This document shows, piece after piece, positions 45,601-55,984 of a stretch of DNA of 64,000 nucleotides. Numbering within the stretch: position 1 is the stretch's first letter; each line of letters begins with the position of its first letter. Made by a program: the position numbers and the translations under genes. The DNA is from Patiria miniata (lineage: Eukaryota > Echinodermata > Asteroidea > Valvatida > Asterinidae), in assembly GCF_015706575.1 (NCBI RefSeq), contig NW_024037047.1, positions 437,020-501,019 of the forward strand, read 5' to 3'. A model generated the notes under the pieces. The model was not told the origin of the DNA, ran no database searches, and saw only the letters and a list, made by a program, of their open reading frames with translations.

Positions 45601-47189
45601 TCAAAATTGGGCTTGTTGCCTGATTAATTGAATGAGGTATCATGAATGATTCACAGATCTTGAATTTGTTATGCAAATTGGTGGGTTTTGTTTCTTGCAG
45701 GCAACATACATCGTTGTCATCTTCAACGAACACTATATTGATGAGGTATTTGGTCAAGTACAGTCATCTTTAAACACAAGGTCAGATTTTATTTTTAAAT
45801 TTTCATATCCATTTGAAATTTGAATTTGCATTTGAAAGTTGTATTTTTATTTGAAATTTGAATTTTTTAGTTTAATTTGAATTATTTGAAATTTGAGTTC
45901 TAATTTTGAAATTTGAATTTTCTTTTTAAATTGAAACTTTAATTAATTTTTATTTCACATTGGAATTTTCATTTGAAATGTTTTGAACCTGTTCATTAGT
46001 ATTAGTTTTAGTGTTGCATGTTGTTGCAATTATGCTCCTCAAATTCAGCTACATGTAAATCCAAGGAATTTAATAATCCCATAAATAAGAACACAATTTT
46101 CTGACAAACTAAAGACATTCTTAAATGTTAACTTGGGATTTTCCGAGATTTGTTCAAGTACGCCGTGTTAGGGAACACTCGGCTGAATTTGTGCCCAATT
46201 TCTGTTTTTGAATTTTGGAAGAAATTTCATGACACTGAAATTGTTCACCAAGGTACAACAGCAAAAATTAAGGTAAAAGTACCATACATGTATTTCACTG
46301 AATGAATTTGAAGTTTGTTAGCAAAGAGGTTTTGCAACACTGCATGAGGAAAGTCAAGGGAGACATTGAAGTGCGCTACTTTAGGAGACTCGAATATACA
46401 GGGTGAAAAAAACCCCAAAAGTCGGGACCATTCTTTTGGTGAAGTTCTGCATGTAGCACTTTCAAAATCTAGGATATCAAAGCCCAATTCATAAGCTTTC
46501 TTTTAGTACAGGAATCATTCAAATCACTCACGTAATTTTTCAAGTTACAGAATTTTAAACACAACCACTGTTTTAAAGTTCTGTCCACGGATCACAAAAC
46601 AAGGTGTGCGTTCTTTCAGCAAAACGAAAACAATTCACACACATCCGTATGTGATTTGTTTTCGTTTGCTGAAAGGACACTTACCTTTTTGGTGATCTGT
46701 GGACAGAACTTTAAAAGGGTGGTTGTGTTTAGAATTCCATAACTTGAGTGATTTGAATGATTCTTGTGCTAAAAGAAAGCTTATGAATTGGGCGATTATA
46801 TCCTAGATTTTGAAAGTGCTACATGCAGAACATCACTAAAACAATGGTTCCGACATTTGCTTTTTATTCACTTACCATGTATATATATACTTCTTAAAAT
46901 TCAGTGTAGATTTCGTTACAGACTGTTAATATTTATATTTTGTTGATCATTTGCCAGGTTCATCTACCGCTTGATGGATCAAGAGTTCAGGCAGCGTGGG
47001 AATAATGCCCGTTTTGTTCCCATCATCGACCACAAGCGGATCAGTAACATCCCTCCGCTGTTCCAAAACACACCGCGTTACTCCCTGAACTTTGTCTTTA
47101 AGGCACTGCAGGAGTTCAACACTGCCAGGATCAACCCCAGGAGGGGTAGAGAGGTCTCCATAGAGAGAGTAGTGTATACAAGTCACTGA
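42448..47189 (+). CDS. Act1/CIKS-like adaptor with death and SEFIR domains, six exons
   Basis: Exons 42448-42612, 43338-43515, 43742-44389, 45121-45290, 45701-45780, 46958-47189; all GT-AG, phases agree, 490 codons plus TGA. Residues about 20-112 look like a MyD88-type death domain (LNPRSSSDWRLFAAYL ... LKEWQQG ... VLINTLQDLEPSRKDVATLI). Residues about 115-330 are a Ser/Pro/His-rich linker. Residues about 332-480 are a SEFIR domain: CWFITYPYKSYKKAFDLGIA, TYIVVIFNEHYIDEV, RFIYRLMDQEF, NARFVPII, PPLFQNTPRYS, like the C terminus of TRAF3IP2. In mammals Act1 couples IL-17 receptors to TRAF6 through SEFIR-SEFIR contact (known); the same role is inferred. An in-frame TAG 36 nt before the ATG supports the start. 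Mammalian Act1 is not described as having a MyD88-like death domain; nematode ACTL-1 is, as I recall. Confidence 0.88.
42673..43062 (-). mobile_element. piggyBac-type MITE, family B, copy 3
   Basis: 390 bp between TTAA at 42669-42672 and 43063-43066, ends CCCTAACTCCCTAGG and GGGCGGTTAGGG; reverse orientation to copies at 12.3 and 12.8 kb. It occupies most of SEFIR gene intron 1. Confidence 0.82.
43338..43515 (+). CDS. SEFIR gene exon 2, rest of death domain
   Basis: Acceptor AATGGCAG|CACACA, donor TCAG|GTGAGT, 178 nt leaving phase 1. Reads HTKFECLQPDFSPTNKVLKE then WQQGLSVDQDVPVHVLINTL; the spacing from DWRLFA to EWQ matches MyD88/IRAK death domains. Confidence 0.85.
43742..44389 (+). CDS. 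SEFIR gene exon 3, linker
   Basis: Acceptor TTCTTTAG|AGGGCA, donor AACCAAA|GTAAGT, 648 nt. Low-hydrophobicity Ser/Pro/Gln/His-rich linker (for example FHGWQDQMSASDNGIPRLPP). No known TRAF-binding motif was assigned. Confidence 0.85.
44390..45120 (+). other. SEFIR gene intron 3
   Basis: 731 bp between GTAAGT and TTACAG. No repeat family, RNA gene or further exon that I can support. Confidence 0.6.
45121..45290 (+). CDS. SEFIR gene exon 4, first part of SEFIR
   Basis: Acceptor CTCTTACAG|AGAAG, donor CAAAGG|GTAAGT, 170 nt. KKCWFITYPYKSYKKAFDLG is the SEFIR box 1 equivalent (VFITYS in Act1). Confidence 0.9.
45331..45492. repeat. Dispersed repeat, copy related to 14680
   Basis: GTTTGTTTCTGCATTCAATA, GTTGAACAATAGAGGACAAT, TCCCCAATTCCCGAAGG, TGTACAAAACATATGGGAGG follow in the order seen at 14685-14850. 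It lies in SEFIR gene intron 4, 40 bp after the exon 4 donor. Confidence 0.75.
45701..45780 (+). CDS. SEFIR gene exon 5, 80 nt
   Basis: Acceptor TTTCTTGCAG|GCAACA, donor AACACAAG|GTCAGA. ATYIVVIFNEHYIDEVFG corresponds to the VMIIVAISPKYKQDVEG strand-helix of Act1; too short to show as a reading frame. Confidence 0.85.
45781..46060 (+). repeat. TTTGAAATTTGAA low-complexity stretch
   Basis: Irregular repeats of ATTTGAAATTTGAATTT over about 190 bp (45790-45980) directly after the exon 5 donor; no coding potential. Confidence 0.7.
46421..46854. mobile_element. Foldback of 434 bp in SEFIR gene intron 5
   Basis: Starts GTCGGGACCATT and ends AATGGTTCCGAC; arms of about 200 bp mirror each other (GCCCAATTCATAAGCTTTCT versus AGAAAGCTTATGAATTGGGC; AAAGTTCTGTCCAC versus GTGGACAGAACTTT). 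Loop about 46640-46650. Confidence 0.88.
46958..47189 (+). CDS. SEFIR gene exon 6, end of SEFIR and stop
   Basis: Acceptor CATTTGCCAG|GTTCAT; ends VVYTSH and TGA at 47187. RFIYRLMDQEFRQRGNNARF aligns with Act1 [21 protein letters not shown] (Act1 from memory), and VPIIDHKRISNIPPLFQNTP with its VPTWLQNT segment. Confidence 0.92.
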
Positions 47190-48045
47190 TATGACCGATG
47201 AATTAAACATCTGGATCAATCTGTATTAAGTATCTGGCTGCAATCAAAGCCACACGAACAGTATGAGCTGTGGTTGTACATGTTGTGCTCACATGCCGTG
47301 GTACCTGGGTTCCCCCCCCCCACCCCCACAGGGAACATGGTGCTTGTGTTGTTGGGCAAGACACTACAATTGCCTCTCCACCCAGGAGTATGAATATGTA
47401 CCTGTGAAGGTAGAGACCAGAACGCGCTGATCTCGAGCTGCTGCAAAAACTGGTCTCGTGGCCTAACGACCAGGGGTAATAATTGACCTATCGCTGTTTT
47501 CGAGTTAGTCCTTAGACAACCCTACGGGAATTTTGAACGTTAAATTTTGTTTGCCTCAGATTTTGCGCATTCTGCGTTAATTTGTATCTCATATACGTAA
47601 CTGGATAATATTTCACAAGCTGCGTTGACGCAATTCTATCTTGATACATGTACATGTAGGTCAAATGGGAAGTGCTCTTTGAAACTTTTGGATGAAGCGC
47701 TATATACAGAGTATACCGTTAAGCAGCACATGATTGTCAACAGTAACCAACTCTTGACGCTCACATATCAACACTGCCCCTGGGGAAACGCAACAGAAAG
47801 ACGGTTTATAGCCCAATAATAGTGGTTTTGACATGTTTGGGGTGATGGGTACAAGTATGTATCTGTATACATGTATATTTTGTAAAATCAGCATAAACGC
47901 ATTAAAAAAAAACAGATTGGGGAAAAAGAAAAAAGCAACTTAATACTAGTTACTGTATTTGTTATTTTGATTTTAATCAGCTATTTTACTATTCATTGGA
48001 ATGATTTTGTTTGTATATTTTGGTACTTTCTGAGACCAAGCTATA

Positions 48046-48051
48046 AATAAA
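48046..48051 (+). terminator. Likely poly(A) signal of the SEFIR gene
   Basis: AATAAA in CTATAAATAAAACC, 857 bp after the stop codon, followed within 25-40 bp by a T-rich stretch. It is the first canonical hexamer downstream of 47189. Confidence 0.55.
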
Positions 48052-49045
48052 ACCTCATTGGTAACTATTGGTTTGTAATTTTTCCATGTTTTAACCTGTA
48101 AAAATAATGTTGATATGTATAATTTTTTTTAAATAAATGAGCGAGCACAATTTTTGAGTGTTACATATACATATATATGTACATATATATGTAAATGTTT
48201 ATGAGACAGGTAAACAGATCAATTATTAAGGAATGTGATTTTTTTCTAGTTACGGTCGCTGTTTCTGACATGCCTCTTCACTTGTCCTTTGAAAAAAATG
48301 ATTGAATTTATCCCTAATTATTCTGCGTGTTGTGGAAAAATGGTATCTATTTGATATATCAGAGATTTATATTAGATATACACTGTACTACCCGCATTTA
48401 GTGGACTTTTTCTTTGGAAGATTTATATAATATTAGATGTCTTTGAGGAAATACAAGAATATATTGCACATGCGATAGCGAGTGCAATATATTTTTGTAT
48501 CCCAAGAAAACAAAAGCATCTAATATTATAATTTACATCAGGCTGACTTGATCCGCTAAAAATAACTTTCAGGACACCGTCTTTTTTTCTCATATTTTGT
48601 TTTTGTAATTTTTTTTGCCGCTCGAAGCTGCCATTGTGTTTATGACAACAGTGTGCGATACCCCACTGCGTCCGCGTGCGACGGTACCGCGCGCTGCGCT
48701 CTGTTGACTGGTTGACAACTGCGATCGAGGTTCTCCGCTTTTGATTGTGCGGGAATTACAACCAGCAACATTTGTGAAATCGCCCGGATGAGGACAGTAT
48801 CAAACATACATACAATATTGTCCTCATCTGGGTACTACATGTATTTACAAAAGCATACATGTACAATATGCTGATTAATTTTTACCACTAGAGGCCTGAT
48901 ATAAAAATTATTAATACTGGTGCGGTACGTGCTGTGGTACATACGTGTGCATGTACAGTTGCAAGTGCCTGAATTTATACACGTAGTTTGATAATAAAAA
49001 CCAGTAACAGATTTTTTATTGACATGCATGCCAAACAATGAATCA
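48052..49045. other. Intergenic, no gene recognised
   Basis: AT microsatellite-like TACATATATATGTA at 48166-48194. An inverted pair ATATTAGATG / CATCTAATAT around 48430-48530 suggests a decayed foldback. No gene. Confidence 0.5.
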
Positions 49046-49470
49046 TAATATGTGACCTGTTCTGTCAAAAGCAGACGCTTCTGGGCAGAGGTTGAAATTG
49101 AGATGGGCCAAAAAAACGCTGTGGGGGTGATTTTTATCGATTTTCAAATTTTTGCATATTTGTAATCCTGAACATGTCTAAACTATTTTATAAAAGTTTG
49201 AAACCCTAATTTGAACTCTACATAATGATTTTGATAAGGTATATCAGTTAAATAAATAACTGTTTTGTGACGTTCGTAGCCATTTTCTCTGTTTTCTACT
49301 TTTCGACACAATGAACTTTAAAATAGCATAACTTTGCGCAGGAATGACCGGTTTCAAAAATTAAACCACCTATTAAAAGGAAAAAGAACATATGTTAACA
49401 ATATGTAAAAATATCATTTTCGACCTTATGCCCAGAAAAGTCTGATTTTGACAGAACAGGTCACATATTA
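49046..49470. mobile_element. TIR element of 425 bp
   Basis: Starts TAATATGTGACCTGTTCTGT and ends with its reverse complement (ACAGAACAGGTCACATATTA); the inverted end is at least 25 bp (to TCAAAA). No transposase inside. Confidence 0.8.
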
Positions 49471-49791
49471 GCATCTACAAGGGCATGTTTTTAAATGTAC
49501 TGATAAAACCTAGTTTGTGTAATTAAGGAAGAATGACTTTTCATATAAAATGCTATATTTTTAATCAGAGTTACTGTATATACTAATCTGTTACTGTTAC
49601 TGTTTATACTAATTACTGTATACTAATCATGTAACAATGCATGCCATGTGTGCATTTGTATCACATTTACTTTCATAATGCGGGTCATTGTGCAAAGTTC
49701 AAGTGGATTGGTTATGTGACAAGGACAAACAAACATGTATGTTCTCTTACTACTCTGTATTAAGCATGGTCCTAAAAACCCTTAACAAATA

Positions 49792-49983
49792 CATTCGACT
49801 CTCGTTAACAAACTCGTTCGGACCTAGCCAAATTGTTTGTTATAGCAGAATTGTGTATTGAGAGGAACATCAGTCCCATTCATTGTGCATATACAATGTA
49901 AATGCACAGTCGGGACCAAGGCTTTATGTTTGTTATAACCAGAATTTTGTGTTAACACAGTTTGTACTAACGAGAGTCGACTG
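49792..49983. mobile_element. pogo/Tigger-like MITE, copy 2
   Basis: CATTCGACTCTCGTTAACAA to TAACGAGAGTCGACTG followed by TA; 192 bp. Interior (GTTTGTTATA, GGGACCAAGGCT) matches the flanks of 52402-53467. Confidence 0.75.
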
Positions 49984-50464
49984 TATTTGGACTTTTTCCA
50001 ATTCCCGGTTTCTCACATCAGTGGGTCTACCAGTACATGTTTGCATTTGAAAAATTTAACAATTAGTACGCAGAAAACTACAATCAGCGTGCATTGTGTT
50101 GAACAAAAATGAAATTAAACATACATGGAATTTTCTGTATATTCATGGCATTTGGTAATTTGTAATATGTTATGTATATATGTGTGCAGCTGAGAATAAA
50201 CATAATTTGCGACAGGATCTATATTCGTCAGGACCCCAATCTTTAATATATTACGATTAGAGTTATGCTTGAATCAAAACTTCCCTATACTCTTATTTAA
50301 TAGCTACCGTGTACTCCATACTTCCATTGAATTATTCTTTTGTTGGCAGTTTTAACTTTTATTTTCATTTCCGCACTTTGTGTTTCAGTTGGATGTGTAC
50401 ATAGGTGGGTAATTCCACTCTCATAACATCCTTATGTATATGCCATGAGGCTACTTTGCCCTCT
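49984..50464. other. Intergenic, no gene recognised
   Basis: About 480 bp of AT-rich sequence without a repeat match or reading frame. Confidence 0.5.
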
Positions 50465-51126
50465 GTTACAACTGATAATGTAGTAACCAACGGATAAGGC
50501 CCCCCAAAAAAGTCTCCGGTTTCTGGTATGGAGCTTGTCCAAAAAGTGGTGCGGCGACGCGGCTTTTTTTTTTTACCTGACTTTTTTGCTTCAAATGTCG
50601 GCTGATGACTGCAACTGGTGCCCGACTAAACTTAGTGCAAATATATGGGAGTCCAGAGACGCCACATAAAGCTTATTCTCGATCATAACCCCATCTAAAA
50701 ACACGTTAAAATTGTGCAGCAGCAGGATTCCAGTCAAACCAGTGAGTTTGGCGGTTTTGAGACATCATCTTTCATTGAAAAAAAAACTTTTTCATTTTGC
50801 CGACACGCATGGCTACGGCGACGCGCGCGCATACCAGAAACCGGAGACTTTTTTGGGGGGCCTAATGTATCACCAACCGATAATGTCACACAAATTGACT
50901 GATACTGTATCACCAACCGATAATCATGATAATGTCACACAAATTGACTGATACTGTATCACTAACCGATAATGTAACAGAAATTGACCGATAGTGTAGT
51001 AAAAGTTACTACACTATCGGTCAATATTTGTTACATTATCGGTTAGTGATACAGTATCGGTCAATTTGTGTGACATTATCGGTTGGTGATACATTATCGG
51101 TTGGTTACTACATTATCAGTTGTAAC
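50465..51126. mobile_element. Foldback with internal satellite-like units, split by a TIR element
   Basis: Starts GTTACAACTGATAATG, ends CATTATCAGTTGTAAC. Between lie several copies of TATCACCAACCGATAATGT and ACACAAATTGACTGATACTG in one orientation, then the mirror image, meeting near 51005. The 367-bp element at 50497-50863 interrupts the left arm. Confidence 0.88.
50497..50863. mobile_element. 367-bp TIR element inside the foldback
   Basis: Inverted ends of 34 bp: AGGCCCCCCAAAAAAGTCTC at the left and GAGACTTTTTTGGGGGGCCT at the right, continuing CGGTTTCTGGTATG. Non-coding. Confidence 0.85.
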
Positions 51127-52401
51127 AACCTCTCACCACTTTAACAGTATATTTGATCAAGTTGAATCAAACCAGCCATACAACCACCTTGAGGTATAAG
51201 GGCCACGCACAAATGGAAAGACAAATTCAATCCATTCATTCACTTTTTCAAAACATGTGTTTGTTGGTCGTCACTTACGTTACAAAAAAGGACAAGGAAA
51301 ATTGTCCTGCAATTTTGTTGTTAAAGTCTCCTAAAACTAAAGTCTGAACACAGAAGTGTACCGTATACAATCCCAGGCTACATAAAACCTATTGTGAATC
51401 AAAGTAGTGTGTATTTTAAATGCAGAGGACATTAGATTGCAAGGAGGTACTGTCACTCGCATTACTTTCCTCTTCACTCACATCACTTTCCTCTTCATGT
51501 TTTCTAACATCTGAATTTGATGAACTACAACATCACGAACCTTTAATTTATCTCTGCATTATACATCTCCGCATTTTGCATGTTAAAGCAAGGTGCCAAA
51601 ATGACCACCAAAAATGCATGATTTTAACCCCCCCCCCCCAAAAAAAAACCTGTTTCCCCCCCCCCCCAAAAAAAAAAAATCACACTTAAATATTCCATCT
51701 CATTGGCACACTGCTCAAAAATGAAACATTTCATTGTCCCCTTTAATTTGACACCACCTTTGTGGTTGTGACGCTTGTAGTTTGGAAGATACATTTTCCA
51801 CTACATGTGTAGTTCAGTCTTGTCCAGTTTTGCGGGGAATTGCCCTGGTATATATTTATTTCCAAAATGCTATATATCCCATTGTGTTCCCTTTTAAAAT
51901 CCTGCTCTCTCCTGGCTGCCCAAAAGGAATGTTGACGGCTGTTATACTTAAAACACAACTTAAGAATACAATAAACGAAAAGTGATGTTTATAAATGGCC
52001 GTAACAATGTATTTATTCTTTAAATTTTCATGACCGTGCACAATTCTCACCCGTTTCAAATGGATATGTCGCGTTTTGGAAATAAACTTTTCATATAACT
52101 TCCATTGTGAATATGTGTGGATATACGTTTAAAAGACCGCAGCTTGGCATGTTAATATTTTGTTGTTGACAGATATGTATATATGTGTGGATTTGCAATG
52201 AAGTGAACATCGTTGTCAATAAACATACAGAATCCGTATTAGTGTTTGTTAAATTGTCATTTGAAAATCAATCATGAACAAAAACAATTTACACATTACA
52301 AATGAATTCAATATTGCAATTTTTATTTAGTTTTGTAATTCCAAATTCTCTGAACACAAGTATTTACAAATATATTCATTATCTACAATACTGTACATGT
52401 T
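51127..52401. other. Intergenic, no gene recognised
   Basis: Poly-C/poly-A blocks at 51628-51680. Short frames only. 51980-52330 is AT-rich with no match elsewhere in the window. Confidence 0.5.
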
Positions 52402-52520
52402 CAGTCGACTCTCGTTAATACAAACTCAGCTGGTTCTGGCCAAACTGTTTGTTATACACTCAACCAAAACAGAAATCCCCCCCCCCTTTCCAAAAATTTA
52501 CTGAGCACCTCTTGCTCAAA

Positions 52521-52970
52521 TGTGACCGGCTCCACAAAAAAGGGTATTATGTCGCAAAAAAGTGAAATTGAGTTATATACATGGCTGGAAGGCCCACAAC
52601 GTAAGCTTTCATTTGGTATATAATAGAGCTCCATAGCCCCTCTCGTTCTGGAGATATGACGTGTTTGCATATTAATTACTTCCTTGGAGTTCAAATTACA
52701 AAACTGTGAAAACGGGCTTTGAAATAGCTGGCTTTGTTGTAGAACAACAGAATGATGCACACAAAATGGTTGTTTTTTCCACCTTGTTCATCAAAATCAA
52801 CATTTCTGTGAATGAAACCTGAAACTGTAGGTATTAAAGATGTCATTCATGACAAAAAATGAAAATCACCTTTTGACAAAAGTTTCACCCTCTCAATGTT
52901 GAGCGGACTATTACACAATAATGCTAAGCGTGAGTTGCATGTAATACCCTTTTTTGTGGAGCCGGTCACA
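52521..52970. mobile_element. 450-bp TIR unit nested in the Tc1-like element
   Basis: TGTGACCGGCTCCACAAAAA ... TTTTTGTGGAGCCGGTCACA, inverted end of about 29 bp extending to AGGGTATTA. Confidence 0.8.
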
Positions 52971-52978
52971 AATAAGGA

Positions 52979-53263
52979 CTAATCAGCACAGAAATTCCTT
53001 AACAATCCAGCCATACTCTTTATTTGGTCCAAAACAGTGATAATGTGAACGAATTTATGCAATTTATGACAAATGATACTGCAAACAGTTGCAATTTTGT
53101 ACATGTATACGTGCAAGTTATGGTTGCACGTATACAAAAGTGCAACTTTTTTTTGGTACCAGTTGTCATAAATTGCATAACTTTGTACACATCCCTTTAT
53201 TAGGCCAGGCATGCCAAACAAAGAGTATGGCTGGATCGCTAAGGAATTTCTGTACTGATCAGT
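52979..53263. mobile_element. Foldback unit nested in the Tc1-like element
   Basis: CTAATCAGCACAGAAATTCC and the mirrored GGAATTTCTGTACTGATCAG at the ends; inner arms CCAGCCATACTCTTT / AAAGAGTATGGCTGG and a central TGCACGTATAC inverted pair. Confidence 0.8.
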
Positions 53264-53467
53264 TGTAATTTCAGCAAGATGTGCCCAGTAGTGTTTGAGT
53301 TAGACAAAAAGTATTTAAGAGGGACTTTCTTTTTTGGTTGAGTGTATCAGAATTTTGTGGAGCGCCAATCCCATGCATTATGCACTAGCACAGTTGGAAC
53401 CAAGGCTATATATGTTTGCTTTACCCAGAACTTGTATTAACAGTGTTTGTATAGCGAAAGTTGACTG

Positions 53468-54068
53468 TATGGGAGCGTATCCTAAGTCAGATACCTCACA
53501 AGTCCGATGTCTATTAAGTTCAAAATGTCGGATTGGACTTGGGGATTCGTCCTCATAGCTCCGACGCCCCATAAGTCCGATGCCTAATAATTCCTGACAA
53601 CGGAGTAATTATATGGGCCATTATTTGGTTGGGGATGAGATTTTGTCGGACTTAATGCGTCGAACCTTAGTGTAGCATCAGACTTATGTGCAGACCGTGA
53701 CTGTATGTACCGGTGTAACATGTAAAACGTTATTATACAATATTGCCATACAACGATATTATCGCTGCATGGTAATATTGTAAACTAAAAAGATGTATGT
53801 ACTAGACACGTTCATATGTGAACTACTGTCTATCCACAGCAAGATTCAATTTTGTCCAAAAAAAACATAGGCTTCAAAGTTTCATAACCACACTCTAGTC
53901 TGATCTATTTTTTTTCAAGTTCAGAAGCGAAACGAAAAGAATGTCAATGCACAGTTTCGAACTGAATGCATACACAAATAAACATACTCGTTTGGCATTA
54001 CCAGGCAGGATTCTTTTCACAAACTGCTTTGCCACGGCCAAACGCAAACCTTTTCTCTATATACTGAC
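53468..54068. other. Spacer with GTCCGA palindrome family
   Basis: 53490-53700 repeats CATAAGTCCGATGCC-like words in both orientations, resembling 35800-35990. The rest is AT-rich. Confidence 0.5.
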
Positions 54069-54179
54069 CTGGGAAATACATTGAGTGGATTGATCCAATA
54101 AAACCTCCCACGGCAGCATTTACCAGCAAGCTTCCAAAACGACCCTGGCCAGCTTGCACAACTTGTTTCGGTTTCACAA
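54069..54179 (-). CDS. Candidate exon, unrecognised protein
   Basis: Acceptor GTCTGTAG|TTGTGA and donor TTCCCAG|GTCAGT give 111 nt. One frame reads VKPKQVVQAGQGRFGSLLVN then AAVGGFIGSIHSMYFP, with a hydrophobic stretch that could span a membrane. Open beyond the donor to 53998. No family recognised; no confirmed partner exon. Confidence 0.3.
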
Positions 54180-54828
54180 CTACAGACCAGCAGTACAATA
54201 CAGTGTTCTTGTAAATGAACGTGGGCTGTACAAAAGGAAAGCACGCATGTACACAAACCAAGCACCAAAGGCCTTCAAGAACATGTATACATACAGGTGT
54301 ATAGTGTCAATAACAATTTATGTCATCTTTATTGCAACCAGTACAAAATAATCAATTAAAACCTTTTTCTCTGAAATTCCGTTCACGGACAGTGTTATGA
54401 GGTTCACACAATGAATTCTGTACACGCACAGCTTATTTCACACAGCTTATTCCATAAATTTGGGGCCAAACAAGTGGCATTTTTGTGTCCCTGTTACACC
54501 TGACCTGTGTAGTTTGCCATGCAAGTATCATTGCAATTGACTTCATACTATTTTTTAATTGTTTGGCAGGTATTTTGCTTTACTTCACTCAAATAAAAGC
54601 ATTAAAGAATGTGTCCTGATGAACTATGCATCCTTTTATTTAATTGTTTCCAACAAAATGTACTATGTAGAAAGGGTTACTGCTCCTTCGGACACAATTT
54701 TGTATCAGCGAAAGAGTGGAGTAAGAGTCGAGAAAATGGAAGAATCCATCCGCCATCTTGGAAAATCCTTGGAATGACCTTTGACCTTGACATCCTTTTG
54801 CCCATATCGGTGTTATACAGATCGCATC

Positions 54829-55812
54829 CATGTAGCTTGGCCTTTTGTCTTAGCATCCCTTCCCTTTGCCTCTATGCCCCGCCCACCCTTTCTCTCATAG
54901 ACACTGACGTCATTTCACTTGGCCTTTTGTCTTAGCATCCCTCCCCTTTGCCTCGATGCCCTGCCCACCCTTTCTCTCATAGTACTGACGTCATTTCACT
55001 TGGCCTTTTGTCTTAGCATCCCTCCCCTTTGCCTCTATGCCCCGCCCACCCTTTCTCTCATAGACACTGAAGTCGTTTCAATGATGCATCACTTCCATGT
55101 GGCTTGGCCTTTCGTTTCAGCATCCCTCCCCCTTGCCTCTATGCCCCGCCCACCCTTTCCACCACAGACACGGAAGTCATTTCAATCACTTCCATGTAGC
55201 TTGGCCTTTTGTTTTAGCATCCCTTCCCCTTGCCTCTATGCCCCACCCACCCTTTCCATCATAGACACTGAAGTCATCACTTCCATGTAGCTTGGCCTTT
55301 TGTCTTAGCATCCCTCCCCCTTGCCTCTATGCCCCGCCCACCCTTTTTATCACAGACACGGAAGTCATTTCAATCACTTCCATGTAGCTTGGCCTTTTGT
55401 CTTAGCATCCCTCCCCCTTGCCTCTATGCCCCGCCCACCCTTTCCATCACAGACACTGAAGTCATTTCAATTATCACTTCCATGTAGCTTGGCCTTTTGT
55501 CTTAGCATCCCTCCCCCTTGCCTCTATGCCCCGCCCACTCTTTCCATCACAGACACGGAAGTCATTTCAATCACTTCCATGTGGCTTGGCCTTTTGTCTT
55601 AGCATCCCTCCCCCTTGCCTCTATGCCCCGCCCACTCTTTCCATCACAGACACGGAAGTCATTTCAATCACTTCCATGTGGCTTGGCCTTTTGTCTTAGC
55701 ATCCCTCCCCCTTGCCTCTATGCCCCGCCCACCCTTTCCATCACAGATACTGAAGTCATTTCAATTATCACTTCCATGTAGCTTGGCCTTTTGTCTTAGC
55801 ATCCCGCCCCCT
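54829..55812. repeat. Minisatellite, unit about 96 bp, about 10-11 copies
   Basis: Units: CTTCCATGTAGCTTGGCCTT, TTGTCTTAGCATCCCTCCCC, CTTGCCTCTATGCCCCGCCC, CACAGACACGGAAGTCATTT. The right end runs straight into the candidate exon 55768-55894. Plus-strand frames through it are repeat translation. The CCCCGCCC core would be an Sp1-type box in each unit. Confidence 0.95.
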
Positions 55813-55894
55813 TGCTCCGAAGCCCATCCCCCCAGCTAGCCGACTTTTGCTGTCTCTCTCCATGCTATCCAACTGTGCCAACTCTTCATCGTAC
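55768..55894 (-). CDS. Candidate terminal exon, unrecognised protein
   Basis: Acceptor TGGGTTTCAG|GTACGA. In the phase left by the exon at 56550 it reads YDEELAQLDSMERDSKSRLA then GGMGFGARG and continues into the first minisatellite unit, ending ATWK and TGA. Codon pattern is protein-like up to the repeat. Function unknown. Confidence 0.4.
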
Positions 55895-55984
55895 CTGAAA
55901 CCCAATTATCAAACAACATGAACAAAAAGGCCCAATCAGGCAACGTCAAAAACACTTTGTACTGGAGTCCATCAAGATCCATAG

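Larger units (their letters stand above)
52457..53344. mobile_element. Tc1/mariner-like non-autonomous element, 888 bp
   Basis: Ends CACTCAACCAAAA and TTTTGGTTGAGTG, flanked by TA on both sides (52455-52456, 53345-53346), the Tc1/mariner target signature. Contains two further inverted-repeat units listed next; no transposase. Confidence 0.78.
52402..53467. mobile_element. pogo/Tigger-like MITE, copy 3, split by a Tc1-like element
   Basis: 52402-52456 (CAGTCGACTCTCGTTAATAC ...) and 53345-53467 (... CAGTGTTTGTATAGCGAAAG, TTGACTG) are one element in two parts, as the uninterrupted copy at 49792-49983 shows. Confidence 0.78.

Noticed and set aside
54877-55839. Series of plus-strand frames (MPLCPAHP..., SIPPPCLYAPPTLS...)
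   Set aside because: Repeat-unit translation of the 96-bp minisatellite.
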